From the NCBI RefSeq assembly GCF_016107305.1, contig NZ_RCVR01000005.1:1-64000 (forward strand): a stretch of 64,000 nt of DNA. The letters run 5' to 3'. This document shows, piece by piece, positions 8,420-15,735 of the stretch. The notes beneath the pieces are model-generated. The model saw nothing but the letters and a program-made list of their open reading frames with translations. It ran no database searches and had not been told where the DNA came from. Every line of letters starts with the position of its first letter. Positions within the stretch are counted from its first letter, which is position 1. The DNA comes from Roseomonas sp. KE2513 (GTDB lineage Bacteria; Pseudomonadota; Alphaproteobacteria; Acetobacterales; Acetobacteraceae). A program made the translations under genes and the position numbers.

Positions 8420-9100
8420 CTAGTCGAGGCCTTCGCAGCCCAGGCGGCGCAGCGTCGCGTCCACCCAGGAGGCGTCGTGCGTCCCGGCCGCGATGTTGGC
8501 CATCTGCTTCCCCTCCGTCGCGTGCTTCGCGCTGGCCGCGGCGTGGATCGCCTCTGCCTCGTCTAGGGGCACGCAGAGGAGGCCGTCATCGTCACCGAGG
8601 ACGAGGTCGCCCGGCGCGATCACCATGCCGTCGATGGCGACCGGTACGTTGATCTCGCCCGGGCCGTCCTTGTAGGGGCCGCGATGCGTGATCCCGGCGG
8701 CGAAGACCGGGAAGTTCTGTGCGCGAATGGCCGCGCTGTCGCGGATGGCGCCGTTGATGACGATGCCGGCGAGCCCGCGCCTGACCATCTGCGCCAGCAT
8801 CAGCTCGCCGATAAGCGCGTTGGTCAGGTCCCCGCCTGCATCCACCACGATCACGTCACCGGGCTGCGCCAGCGCGATAGCCTTGTGGATCATCAGGTTG
8901 TCGCCGGGGCGCGTCCTCACTGTCAGGGCAGGGCCCGACATCACCACGCCGGGGGCCTGCATCGGCCGCAGCCGCGCGCCGCCGGCCGTCATGCGGGACA
9001 TGACATCGCTGACATTGGCGACGGGCAGGTCGCGGAAACGCGCAACGAGGGCGGCGTCCACCTGTTGGGTGCGCCGATGAATGCGGAAGCCGATCGCCAC
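8420..9100 (-). CDS. RraA-like aldolase / oxaloacetate decarboxylase (HMG/CHA aldolase family)
   Basis: 226 residues. The core GDVIVVDAGGDLTNALIGELM and IVINGAIRD matches the RraA / 4-hydroxy-4-methyl-2-oxoglutarate aldolase fold, with the metal-site Asp and substrate Arg in GAIRD. The family cleaves 4-carboxy-4-hydroxy-2-oxoadipate or related acids to pyruvate/oxaloacetate; some members only bind RNase E. The catabolic neighbours favour the aldolase role. GTG 9100 is chosen because GGGAGGAC lies 5-10 bases before it and longer forms have no family sequence. It is the first gene of a leftward operon and diverges from the Bug gene at 9228 across a 127-bp gap. Confidence 0.88.
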   Translation of the reverse strand: MAIGFRIHRRTQQVDAALVARFRDLPVANVSDVMSRMTAGGARLRPMQAPGVVMSGPALTVRTRPGDNLMIHKAIALAQPGDVIVVDAGGDLTNALIGELMLAQMVRRGLAGIVINGAIRDSAAIRAQNFPVFAAGITHRGPYKDGPGEINVPVAIDGMVIAPGDLVLGDDDGLLCVPLDEAEAIHAAASAKHATEGKQMANIAAGTHDASWVDATLRRLGCEGLD

Positions 9101-9141
9101 GGCCGTCCTCCCAGGTGCCGGCGCTGTCGCGCGCCGTTTTG

Positions 9142-9170
9142 TTGACACTGCCGCGCTCCCGGTGCCAGAA
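9142..9170 (+). promoter_or_regulatory. Possible promoter for the rightward Bug-SMP30 genes
   Basis: A consensus -35 box TTGACA at 9142-9147 lies in the 127-bp gap between the divergent aldolase and Bug genes. The hexamer 17 bases later (CCAGAA) is a poor -10, so only the -35 half is convincing. It points toward the Bug start at 9228. Confidence 0.35.
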
Positions 9171-9227
9171 CAGCCGAAGAAAACGCAACGCCGTTTCGAA
9201 ATAGCCGAGCGGGAAGAGGAAGCGCAA

Positions 9228-10226
9228 GTGTTCAATCGCCACCCCCATCGCATCGCCCGCCGCGCCCTAATCGGGGCCGGTCTGGCAGTTCCCTTCGCCG
9301 GACCCTTCCGCCCGGCCCTGGCACAAGGGGCATACCCGTCCCGTCCCGTACGGGTGATCGTGCCCTGGGCCCCTGGGGGTGCTGTGGATACGCTGGCGCG
9401 CCGGATCTCGCAGAAGCTGTCGGAGCAACTCGGCCAGACCTTCGTCGTCGAGAACAAGTCGGGTGCGACGGGCACGATCGGCGCGGGCGAGGCCGCGCGG
9501 GCCGCGCCGGACGGCTACACGCTGCTGGCGATGGACAACACCTACGCCATGCTGCCCTACCTCTTCAGCCGCCTGCCATTCGACCAGGCTGCCGCCTTCC
9601 AGCCGATCACGGTCACGGCCTTCTCGCCCGTCCTGCTCGCGGTCGGTGAGAAGTCGCCTTACCGTGACCTCGCCTCCCTCATCGCGGCCGCGAAGAGAGA
9701 TCCGGAGAAGCTGACCTATGGCACGGGCGGGATCGGCAGCGCGCCGCACTTCGCGACGCTGGCGTTCGAGCGCGCGGCGGGGGTGAAGCTCTATCACGTG
9801 CCCTATCGCGGTGCGGGCGAGGCCGTGATCGGCGTACTATCCGGCAACGTGGACCTCGTGATGCTCTCGCCCGGCTCGGCGCTGGGGAACATCCGCGGCG
9901 GGCAGCTCCGCCCGCTGGCGATCAGCGGAGACCGCCGGGTGACTGCCCTCCCTGATGTGCCAACCTTCACGGAAGCCGGGTTGCAGGGCTTCAGCGTGAT
10001 CAACTGGTCGGGGCTAGCCGCGCCGAAGGGCACGCCGGACGCGATCGTGGGACAGCTGCACAGGGAAGTGGTCCGCGCCCTCGCCGCGCCTGACATGAAG
10101 GCCTTCATCGCCGATCTCGGCTCCGAGCCCGGCGGCATCGCCCCGGCCGCCTTCTCGGCGCTGCTGACGGAGGAGGCCGCCCGCTGGCGCGAGGTCGCGG
10201 CCGCGGGCGGCATCGAGCGGCAGTGA
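9228..10226 (+). CDS. Bug family periplasmic substrate-binding protein
   Basis: 332 residues. The signal region HRIARRALIGAGLAVPFAG ends before AQGAYPSRPVRVIVPWAPGGAV, with a twin arginine suggesting Tat export. ENKSGATGTIGAGEAARAAPDGYTLLAMDN and YHVPYRGAGEAV are the two family loops. GTG 9228 is preferred because GGGAAGAGGAAG sits just before it; the frame is open further upstream but overlaps the divergent aldolase promoter. It is followed 10 bp later by the SMP-30/IclR ORF, so binding protein, lactonase and regulator are probably co-transcribed. Confidence 0.9.
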   Translation: MFNRHPHRIARRALIGAGLAVPFAGPFRPALAQGAYPSRPVRVIVPWAPGGAVDTLARRISQKLSEQLGQTFVVENKSGATGTIGAGEAARAAPDGYTLLAMDNTYAMLPYLFSRLPFDQAAAFQPITVTAFSPVLLAVGEKSPYRDLASLIAAAKRDPEKLTYGTGGIGSAPHFATLAFERAAGVKLYHVPYRGAGEAVIGVLSGNVDLVMLSPGSALGNIRGGQLRPLAISGDRRVTALPDVPTFTEAGLQGFSVINWSGLAAPKGTPDAIVGQLHREVVRALAAPDMKAFIADLGSEPGGIAPAAFSALLTEEAARWREVAAAGGIERQ

Positions 10227-10236
10227 GGCGGCAGCG

Positions 10237-11928
10237 ATGAGCTTCTTCGCCCCGCCGCCTCGCATCGAGACCGAGGTCTTTACACGGTTGCCTGACCGTT
10301 ACCGTAAGTCCCGGCGGTCCGCTTGGAGCGATGCGAACCGTGCCGGGCGGCCGGTGGACAGCTTTCTCGAAGGCCCCTCCTTCGACCGGCAGGGGCGGCT
10401 CTACGTCACGGACATCCCCTTCGGGCGCGTCTTTCGCATTTCCGCCGAAGGCGAGTGGGAGCAGGTGGCCGAGTACGACGGCTGGCCCAACGGGCTGAAG
10501 ATCCACCGGGACGGGCGGATCTTCATCACGGACTACAAGCGCGGGATCATGCTGCTGGATCCAGGGAGCGGGCAGGTCACGCCCTTCCTGGAGACGGCCC
10601 GATCCGAGAGCTTCAAGGGCGTCAACGACCTCGCCTTCGGGCCGGGCGGCGAGATGTACTTCACGGACCAGGGGCAGACCGGTCTGCAGGACCCGACCGG
10701 GCGGGTGTACCGCCTGGGGACGGACGGGCGGCTCGACCTACTGATCGGCACGGTGCCCAGCCCGAACGGCATCGTGGTGGCGCTGGACGCCTCCTTCCTG
10801 CTGGTAGCGGTGACGCGCGCAAACCAGATCTGGCGCCTGCCGCTGCACGCCGACGGGAGCGTGACAAAGGCAAGCATCTTCTGCCATCTGCACGGCGGCC
10901 CGAGCGGGCCGGATGGGTTGGCGCTGGACGCCGAGGGTTGCCTCCTTGTGGCCCATGCCGGTTTCGGGACCGTTTGGCGGCTGTCGCCCCGGGCGGAGCC
11001 GCTGGCGCGCATCGCCTCCTGCGCCGGCTGGTCCACCACCAACCTCGCCTTCGGCGGGCCGGAAGGGCGAGACCTGTTCATCACGGAGTCGGAGACAGGG
11101 AGTATCCTGAGGACCACCCTGGAGGTGCCGGGGCTTCCGCTTCCCCCCCCACGCCCCCTGACGGCGCGAGTGGCTTGCCGAGGGAGGGAGCGGCCCCTAA
11201 CGGTGGCCGTCATGACGACCCAGACCCGTCCGAAGGCATCGCTGGAGGGTGTCGCCTCGGCGGGCCGAGCCCTGACCCTGCTGTCCGCCTTCCGCAAGGG
11301 GGACGACGCCATCACCCTGGCCGAGCTGACCGCGCGGACGGGGCTGGTGAAGACCACCATCATGCGGCTGGCCATCACCATGGAGGCGCACGGCTACCTC
11401 ATCCGTCTGGCGGATGGATCCTACCGCCTGGGAGCGGAGCTGTTCCGGCTTGGAGCCGTTTACCAGCAGTCCTTCCGCGTGGAGGCTCATGTCATGCCCG
11501 CGCTCGAACGGTTGGTGGCAGAGACGAGCGAGAGCGCGTCCTTCTACGTGCGGAGCGGTGAGCACCGGCTCTGTCTCTACCGTGTCGATTCTCCGCACCG
11601 GCTGAGGCTGCACGTGCGGCAGGGCGATATGCTGCCGATGGACAACTCCGCCATCGCCCACGTGCTGCGGATGTTCGGAACTGTGCCTCTGCCACCCGAG
11701 GCGGCCTCGACCAGGGTTCCGCTCTACACGGGCGGCGAGAGGGATCCACATGTCGCGGGCATGGCCACCCCCGTCTTTGGGCCGGGCGAGAGCTTCGCGG
11801 GCGCGCTCTGTCTCACCGGGCCGGTAACCCGGCTTACCCGGGAGGCGGCGGGAACGGCCAGTCCGATACTCCTCCAGGTCGCAGCAGATCTGACGCGCTC
11901 GCTCGGTGGTGTGTTCCCGACCGGGTAG
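10237..11928 (+). CDS. SMP-30/gluconolactonase-like protein, in frame with an IclR regulator (563-codon ORF)
   Basis: Residues 1 to about 305 form an SMP-30/gluconolactonase beta-propeller: EGPSFDRQGRLYVTDIP, WPNGLKIHRDGRIFITDYK, GVNDLAFGPGGEMYFTDQG, SPNGIVV and SGPDGLALDAEGCLLVAHAG carry the repeated Asp/Glu/Asn metal-site pattern. The propeller ends with TTLEVPGLPLPPP at a run of eight Cs (11143-11150). About 20 low-complexity residues then lead directly into a complete IclR protein. Such a fusion is not a known architecture to me. With seven Cs the lactonase would stop at TGA 11159-11161 and the regulator would start separately at ATG 11212. So this is either a real fusion, a slippery junction or a sequence error. 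Confidence 0.8.
   Translation: MSFFAPPPRIETEVFTRLPDRYRKSRRSAWSDANRAGRPVDSFLEGPSFDRQGRLYVTDIPFGRVFRISAEGEWEQVAEYDGWPNGLKIHRDGRIFITDYKRGIMLLDPGSGQVTPFLETARSESFKGVNDLAFGPGGEMYFTDQGQTGLQDPTGRVYRLGTDGRLDLLIGTVPSPNGIVVALDASFLLVAVTRANQIWRLPLHADGSVTKASIFCHLHGGPSGPDGLALDAEGCLLVAHAGFGTVWRLSPRAEPLARIASCAGWSTTNLAFGGPEGRDLFITESETGSILRTTLEVPGLPLPPPRPLTARVACRGRERPLTVAVMTTQTRPKASLEGVASAGRALTLLSAFRKGDDAITLAELTARTGLVKTTIMRLAITMEAHGYLIRLADGSYRLGAELFRLGAVYQQSFRVEAHVMPALERLVAETSESASFYVRSGEHRLCLYRVDSPHRLRLHVRQGDMLPMDNSAIAHVLRMFGTVPLPPEAASTRVPLYTGGERDPHVAGMATPVFGPGESFAGALCLTGPVTRLTREAAGTASPILLQVAADLTRSLGGVFPTG
11212..11928 (+). CDS. IclR family transcriptional regulator (3' part of the fused ORF)
   Basis: From ATG 11212 the reading gives 238 residues with normal IclR layout: N-terminal winged helix (SAGRALTLLSAFRKGDD, TLAELTARTGLVKTTIMRLAITMEAHGYL, SYRLG) and C-terminal effector domain (HVMPALERLVAETSESASFYV, HRLRLHVRQGDMLPMDNSAIAHVL). 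The effector domain is short at the end compared with typical IclR proteins (about 250). Purine-rich AGGGAGGGAG lies about 20-30 bases upstream, too far for an ideal ribosome site, so independent translation is uncertain. Position suggests control of the 592-11928 divergon. Confidence 0.82.
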   Translation: MTTQTRPKASLEGVASAGRALTLLSAFRKGDDAITLAELTARTGLVKTTIMRLAITMEAHGYLIRLADGSYRLGAELFRLGAVYQQSFRVEAHVMPALERLVAETSESASFYVRSGEHRLCLYRVDSPHRLRLHVRQGDMLPMDNSAIAHVLRMFGTVPLPPEAASTRVPLYTGGERDPHVAGMATPVFGPGESFAGALCLTGPVTRLTREAAGTASPILLQVAADLTRSLGGVFPTG

Positions 11929-11949
11929 AGCGAAAGTCGGTTTGGTCGA

Positions 11950-12628
11950 GTGGGGCTGGACGTTGGCTTGCGCCGGCATGTCCGCTGTCAGGATGCCTTC
12001 CACAGGACGCCGACGGTGCCCGTCAAAGCACTCCGGCGCCGGATGGCTGACCACCAGTGCTTACTGCTGAGGATCCACCTCCGCCAGGCGGATGCCATCG
12101 ATGCCGCCATCGCGGAGATCGACGCCGAGTTGGGCGATTGCCTCGCGGCCTTCCGCGACGCCGCCACGCGGCTGACCACCATCCCTCGGGGCAGCACGCG
12201 CTCGGCCACCCTTATCCTCGCCGAGGCCGGCACCGACATGAGCCGCTTTCCCAGCGACGCCCACCTTATCTCCTGAGCCGGCCTTTGCCCGAGAAGCGAC
12301 GAGAGCGCGGGAAAGCGCCGCCCCACCAAGTTACGCAAGGGCGCGACATGGCTGAAGACCCTGCTGGTCCAGATCGCTTGGTGCGCGGTTCGGGTCAAAG
12401 GCACCTACCTGCGGGCCTGTTCGGGCGCCTTAAAGCACGCCGCCGTCAGCGCGAGGCCATCATCGCTGCCGCCGCTATCATTACCGCCGCGCGCTGGATG
12501 CTCCGCCCAGGTGTCGTCTATGCCGATCTCGGCCCCGACCACTTCGACGGACCGGGCGCGTCCGCTTCGCCCGCAAGCTCGATGAACTCGGGTTCAACGT
12601 TACCCTAACCCAGCGTCAGGCCACATGA
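11950..12628 (+). pseudogene. IS110 family transposase remnant
   Basis: Reads as the C-terminal half of an IS110/IS116/IS902 transposase: MADHQCLLLRIHLRQADAID, TRLTTIP, ILAEAGTDMSRFPSDAHLIS. A TGA at 12274-12276 then replaces the usual Trp before AGLCP, and the same frame continues with ATWLKTLLVQIAWCAVRVKG. A frameshift near 12420 moves the reading to LKARRRQREAI and LGPDHFD, and another moves it to FARKLDELGFNVTLTQRQAT with TGA at 12626-12628. The N-terminal DEDD part is absent. No terminal repeats were found, so this is an old scar, not a mobile element. Confidence 0.8.
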
Positions 12629-12682
12629 CGGCTTCACCCTAGAACAGATCCCAAGTGGCCATCCTCGCCATCACGGAGGTCG

Positions 12683-13666
12683 CTACTCCGACCGGACGCC
12701 GTACTTTTGGGCCACTTCCGCGAGACGTCCGCCCATCTCTCGCAGGTCGCGCTCCAGTTCCTGAGCTGTCGTGATGCGCGGCACGAGGCCGAGGCTCCGC
12801 ATGCGCTCGATCGTCTCGGGGGCGCGGACCACGTCCTGCACGGCCGCGGTCAGCCGGGCCCTGAGATCTTCGGGCATGCCCTTCCAGCCGAAAAGGCCCG
12901 GGATGCCCTCCACCTCCAGTTCGGGCGCACCCGCCTCCTTCACGGTCGGCACGTCCGGCCAAGCCGGGGAGCGGATGGAGGTGGTCACGGCCAGCAGCCG
13001 CAGCCTGCCTTCCTGCACGAGCGGCGCGAGGGTCACGAGCGGCTGCACCGTCAAGTCCACGCGCCCCGCCGCCGTGTCCAGCGCCGCCGGCCCGGTGGTT
13101 CGATAATTAACGAAGACCGCATCCAGCCCGCGGCTCCGGAGATAGGCGTTGGTGAGCAGGTTCGTGCCCCCCGGCGCCGAGCACCAGCTGATGTCGCCCG
13201 GCCGGTCGCGGATCCGCTCGAAGACCTCAGAGAGCGAGGCTGCGGGGAAGTCGGGGCGCACCGCATAGGCAAGAAAATCTGTCGCTACAGGCGCGATGGC
13301 CACCAGATCGGCCCGAGTATCATAGGGCAAACGGGGGATGAGGACCGGCGTGGTCGTGATCGTGCCTGCGTTGGTGAAGAACAACGCCGTGCCGGGTGGC
13401 GCCTGCACGAAGGCTTGCGCCGCGATGCTGCCCTCCGCGCCTGGGCGCGTGTCCACCGGGAAGGGTACGCCGAAGTGCCGCGACAGGCCCTCACTGACCA
13501 GCCGCGCCATCACGTCGGTCGATCCACCGGGGCTAGCGGGGGTGATCACGCGAATGGGGGCCGTGGGCCATCCCGCTTGGGCGCGTGCTCGGGCTGGCAT
13601 CGCCAGCGCGGGCGCCCAAAGCAGAAGGCGACGCGAGAACCCGCAATTGGAACCGTTCTTCAACAC
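12683..13666 (-). CDS. Bug family periplasmic substrate-binding protein (divergent)
   Basis: 327 residues. The signal region SRRLLLWAPALAMPARARAQ leads to WPTAPIRVITPASPGGSTDVMAR. The fold is Bug, but the usual DGYTLL segment is replaced by PPGTALFFTNAGTITTTP, and the second-lobe PYRG loop reads NYRTTGPAALD. These changes affect the ligand loops, so the ligand may be unusual. GTG 13666 follows GGGGGGAGAGAAGG. An alternative GTG at 13729 overlaps the MarR stop as GTGA and would add 21 residues before the signal peptide, which I consider less likely. It is the last gene of a leftward amidohydrolase operon. Confidence 0.87.
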   Translation of the reverse strand: MLKNGSNCGFSRRLLLWAPALAMPARARAQAGWPTAPIRVITPASPGGSTDVMARLVSEGLSRHFGVPFPVDTRPGAEGSIAAQAFVQAPPGTALFFTNAGTITTTPVLIPRLPYDTRADLVAIAPVATDFLAYAVRPDFPAASLSEVFERIRDRPGDISWCSAPGGTNLLTNAYLRSRGLDAVFVNYRTTGPAALDTAAGRVDLTVQPLVTLAPLVQEGRLRLLAVTTSIRSPAWPDVPTVKEAGAPELEVEGIPGLFGWKGMPEDLRARLTAAVQDVVRAPETIERMRSLGLVPRITTAQELERDLREMGGRLAEVAQKYGVRSE

Positions 13667-13725
13667 CCTTCTCTCCCCCCTTGTGCCTTCCCGTGACCTT
13701 GTGGGCCGCAGGTGGCGCGCAGCCG

Positions 13726-14220
13726 TCACGCCGTCCCAGGCACCTCAGCCATTGCCTGCACCTGCCGCATGAGCTGCCGCAGCACCTTGTCAAATACGAT
13801 GAGGTCGCCCTGGTCGATCCCGTTGAGCAGCCGTGCGTCGCGTTCCCCGGAGATCCGCACCGCCGCCTTTGCCAAGCGCATTCCGTCGGCGGTCATGGAG
13901 ATGGCGACCGCACCACCCTGCCCGCCAAGGCCGGTGGCCGTCACCATGCCACGCTCCTCCAGGCCGCGAATGGCGCGGCTCGCCGCGGCCTTCTCGGTTT
14001 CGGCCGCCTTGGCCAGCGCCCCGACAGTCAGCGTGCCCAGCTTCTCCAGTGCGAAGAGCAGGCGCCACTCGACCATTCCGAGGTCCAGGTTCTCCCGGTA
14101 AAAGGCGGAGGCGTTCCGCGTCAGCCGGTTTGCGAGGGTTATCACGCGCACCGCGAGCACCGTCTCCGCTAGGAAGCCCAGCTCCTCGTCCTCGTCCCGC
14201 CCGGTCGCCGTCGCCTCCAC
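13726..14220 (-). CDS. MarR family transcriptional regulator
   Basis: 164 residues. Winged-helix core: LDLGMVEWRLLFALEKLGTLTVGALAKAAETEKAAASRAIRGLEERGMV, then a wing with Gly-Gln-Gly-Gly-Ala-Val in place of the usual DRR signature. N- and C-terminal helices for dimerisation are present. GTG 14220 is the first start after the Rieske stop at 14222; ATG 14253 would overlap the Rieske gene by 32 bases and add 11 residues. It is embedded inside the operon it presumably controls, between the Rieske and Bug genes, which implies autoregulation. Confidence 0.82.
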   Translation of the reverse strand: MEATATGRDEDEELGFLAETVLAVRVITLANRLTRNASAFYRENLDLGMVEWRLLFALEKLGTLTVGALAKAAETEKAAASRAIRGLEERGMVTATGLGGQGGAVAISMTADGMRLAKAAVRISGERDARLLNGIDQGDLIVFDKVLRQLMRQVQAMAEVPGTA

Positions 14221-14221
14221 C

Positions 14222-14632
14222 TCAGGCCTCGACGACGACGAACCGCGCCTCAACCGAAACGGGGAAGGTCTCAGCCCGCAGTTCTGATGCCACCGCGCCG
14301 CCCGCCTCGACAGATATCTCGTAACTCCGCACTTTCAGGCGCTTCGGATCGCACCAGGATCGGCCGGTGCGAATGTCGAACTCCCATCCGTGCCAGGGAC
14401 AGCGGACCAGTTCACCGCGGCGGCTCAGGGCGTAGTGGCCGGGCTCGCTCGCCTCCACCAGCGCGGTCAGGCGCCCATCGCAGAGCGAGGCACCCTCGTG
14501 CGGGCAGCGGTCGGCGATGGCGAAGTACGCGCCCCCAATATTGAAGACGGCGATTCCGCGCCCCTCGACCTCGACGCGCTTGCGGGCGCCCGGCGGGATC
14601 TCCTCCACCGTCGCGACGACGTGGCGCGCCAT
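14222..14632 (-). CDS. Rieske [2Fe-2S] ferredoxin
   Basis: 136 residues, a single Rieske domain. Cluster ligands are Cys43/His45 in CPHEGASLCDG and Cys78/His81 in CPWHGWEFDIRTG. It has no catalytic domain, so it is a small electron carrier or an ancillary component of an oxygenase. ATG 14632 shares one base with the stop of the upstream amidohydrolase (TGATG). No Rieske oxygenase large subunit or reductase is near; the electron partner could be the FAD oxidoreductase encoded divergently at 17038, but that is inference. Confidence 0.92.
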   Translation of the reverse strand: MARHVVATVEEIPPGARKRVEVEGRGIAVFNIGGAYFAIADRCPHEGASLCDGRLTALVEASEPGHYALSRRGELVRCPWHGWEFDIRTGRSWCDPKRLKVRSYEISVEAGGAVASELRAETFPVSVEARFVVVEA

Positions 14633-15735
14633 CAGGGGAAGCCGTAGAAGCGTTGGGCATTGCCGAAAAGCAACTGATCTTTCTGCGCCCCGGTAAGCGG
14701 CGCGCGGAAGGCGTAGCGCGGATCGTCGAAGTCCCAGTGCGGATAGTCTGTGGAGAAGAGCAGCCGGTCCCAGCCGATCCGGTCCATGAGCTCCAGCAAC
14801 TGCCCTGGGCGCTCAGGCTCCTCCATCGGCTGGGTGGTAAACCAGATGCTTTCACGCAGATACTCGGACGGGCGGCGCCGGACATGCGGCACCTCACCTC
14901 GCATCCGTTCCCAATTGCGGTCCATGCGGGCGCAGAGAGACGGGATCCAGCCGAGCCCCCCCTCCATGATGACGAAGCGCAGCCGCGGAAACCGCTCGAA
15001 CACGCCCTCGAAGATGAGGCTGACGACGATGGCCTGCATCGACTCCGCGACGGCGTGGTGCTCCTCCATGTAGTAGGAGGGCCACCCGCCGCCCGTGGAA
15101 GGATGGCCGTTGGTGCCGCCGACATGGATGGCGATGGGAAGATTGTTCCTCTCCGCCGCCTCGAAGATCGGCCAGTAGCGCCGGCGGCCCAGTGGCTCGT
15201 CCGTGCGCGGCAGGATGAGGATCTGCACAAAGCGCGGATCGCCCGCCCGCGCCTCAATCTCGTCCACCGATCCGACGGCATCCTCCTGCGCGACGAGGAT
15301 CGAACCCTTCAGCCGCGATTCCTGCCCCACCCAGCGCTCGGCTTGCCAGCTGTTCATGGCCCGGGTCAGCGCCACGCCGAAATCGAGGTTGCGCTGACTG
15401 CCAGGATTCCAACGCAGGGGGATGAGGATGCCGTGCTCGATGCCGTTGGGGTTCAGGTGCTGGCGCCGCATCAGGTCGAGGCTGGAGCCGGGTGGGCCGC
15501 CCTCCTCGGGGTAGGCGTCCACACGCGCCGCGTCGGGCGACATGCGGGGATGCGTCAGCGCCTCGGAGAAGGCGTGGCGGAGATGGCTGCCATAGGTCTG
15601 GAGGTGCTCGATCCAGCGCAGCTCAAGATAGGGGTGGACCTCCGTCCAGGACGTCATCGCGGGGTGGATGTCGCAGTCGATGACCTGTCGCTTCGCCGCG
15701 ACTGGGCGGGAGGTCTCCAGGGCGGTGGCGCTCAT
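14632..15735 (-). CDS. Amidohydrolase 2 family metal-dependent hydrolase/decarboxylase
   Basis: 367 residues. The metal motif is D-C-D-I-H at residues 20-24 (the D-x-H form of the ACMSD/amidohydrolase-2 family). IAIHVGGTNGHP supplies the central His and LLFSTDYPHWDFDDP the terminal Asp. ATG 15735 overlaps the previous stop as ATGA. The preceding gene encodes a clear paralogue with the same motif at each position (DCDLHPA, STDYPHW), so the two may act together or in sequence. The family includes decarboxylases and hydrolases of ring-cleavage products. The ferredoxin next to it hints at an oxidative pathway. Confidence 0.88.
   Translation of the reverse strand: MSATALETSRPVAAKRQVIDCDIHPAMTSWTEVHPYLELRWIEHLQTYGSHLRHAFSEALTHPRMSPDAARVDAYPEEGGPPGSSLDLMRRQHLNPNGIEHGILIPLRWNPGSQRNLDFGVALTRAMNSWQAERWVGQESRLKGSILVAQEDAVGSVDEIEARAGDPRFVQILILPRTDEPLGRRRYWPIFEAAERNNLPIAIHVGGTNGHPSTGGGWPSYYMEEHHAVAESMQAIVVSLIFEGVFERFPRLRFVIMEGGLGWIPSLCARMDRNWERMRGEVPHVRRRPSEYLRESIWFTTQPMEEPERPGQLLELMDRIGWDRLLFSTDYPHWDFDDPRYAFRAPLTGAQKDQLLFGNAQRFYGFP

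Noticed and set aside
11990-12276. An intact small protein at the IS110 remnant
   Set aside because: The TGA at its end replaces a conserved Trp and the same frame continues with transposase sequence, so it is a fragment.
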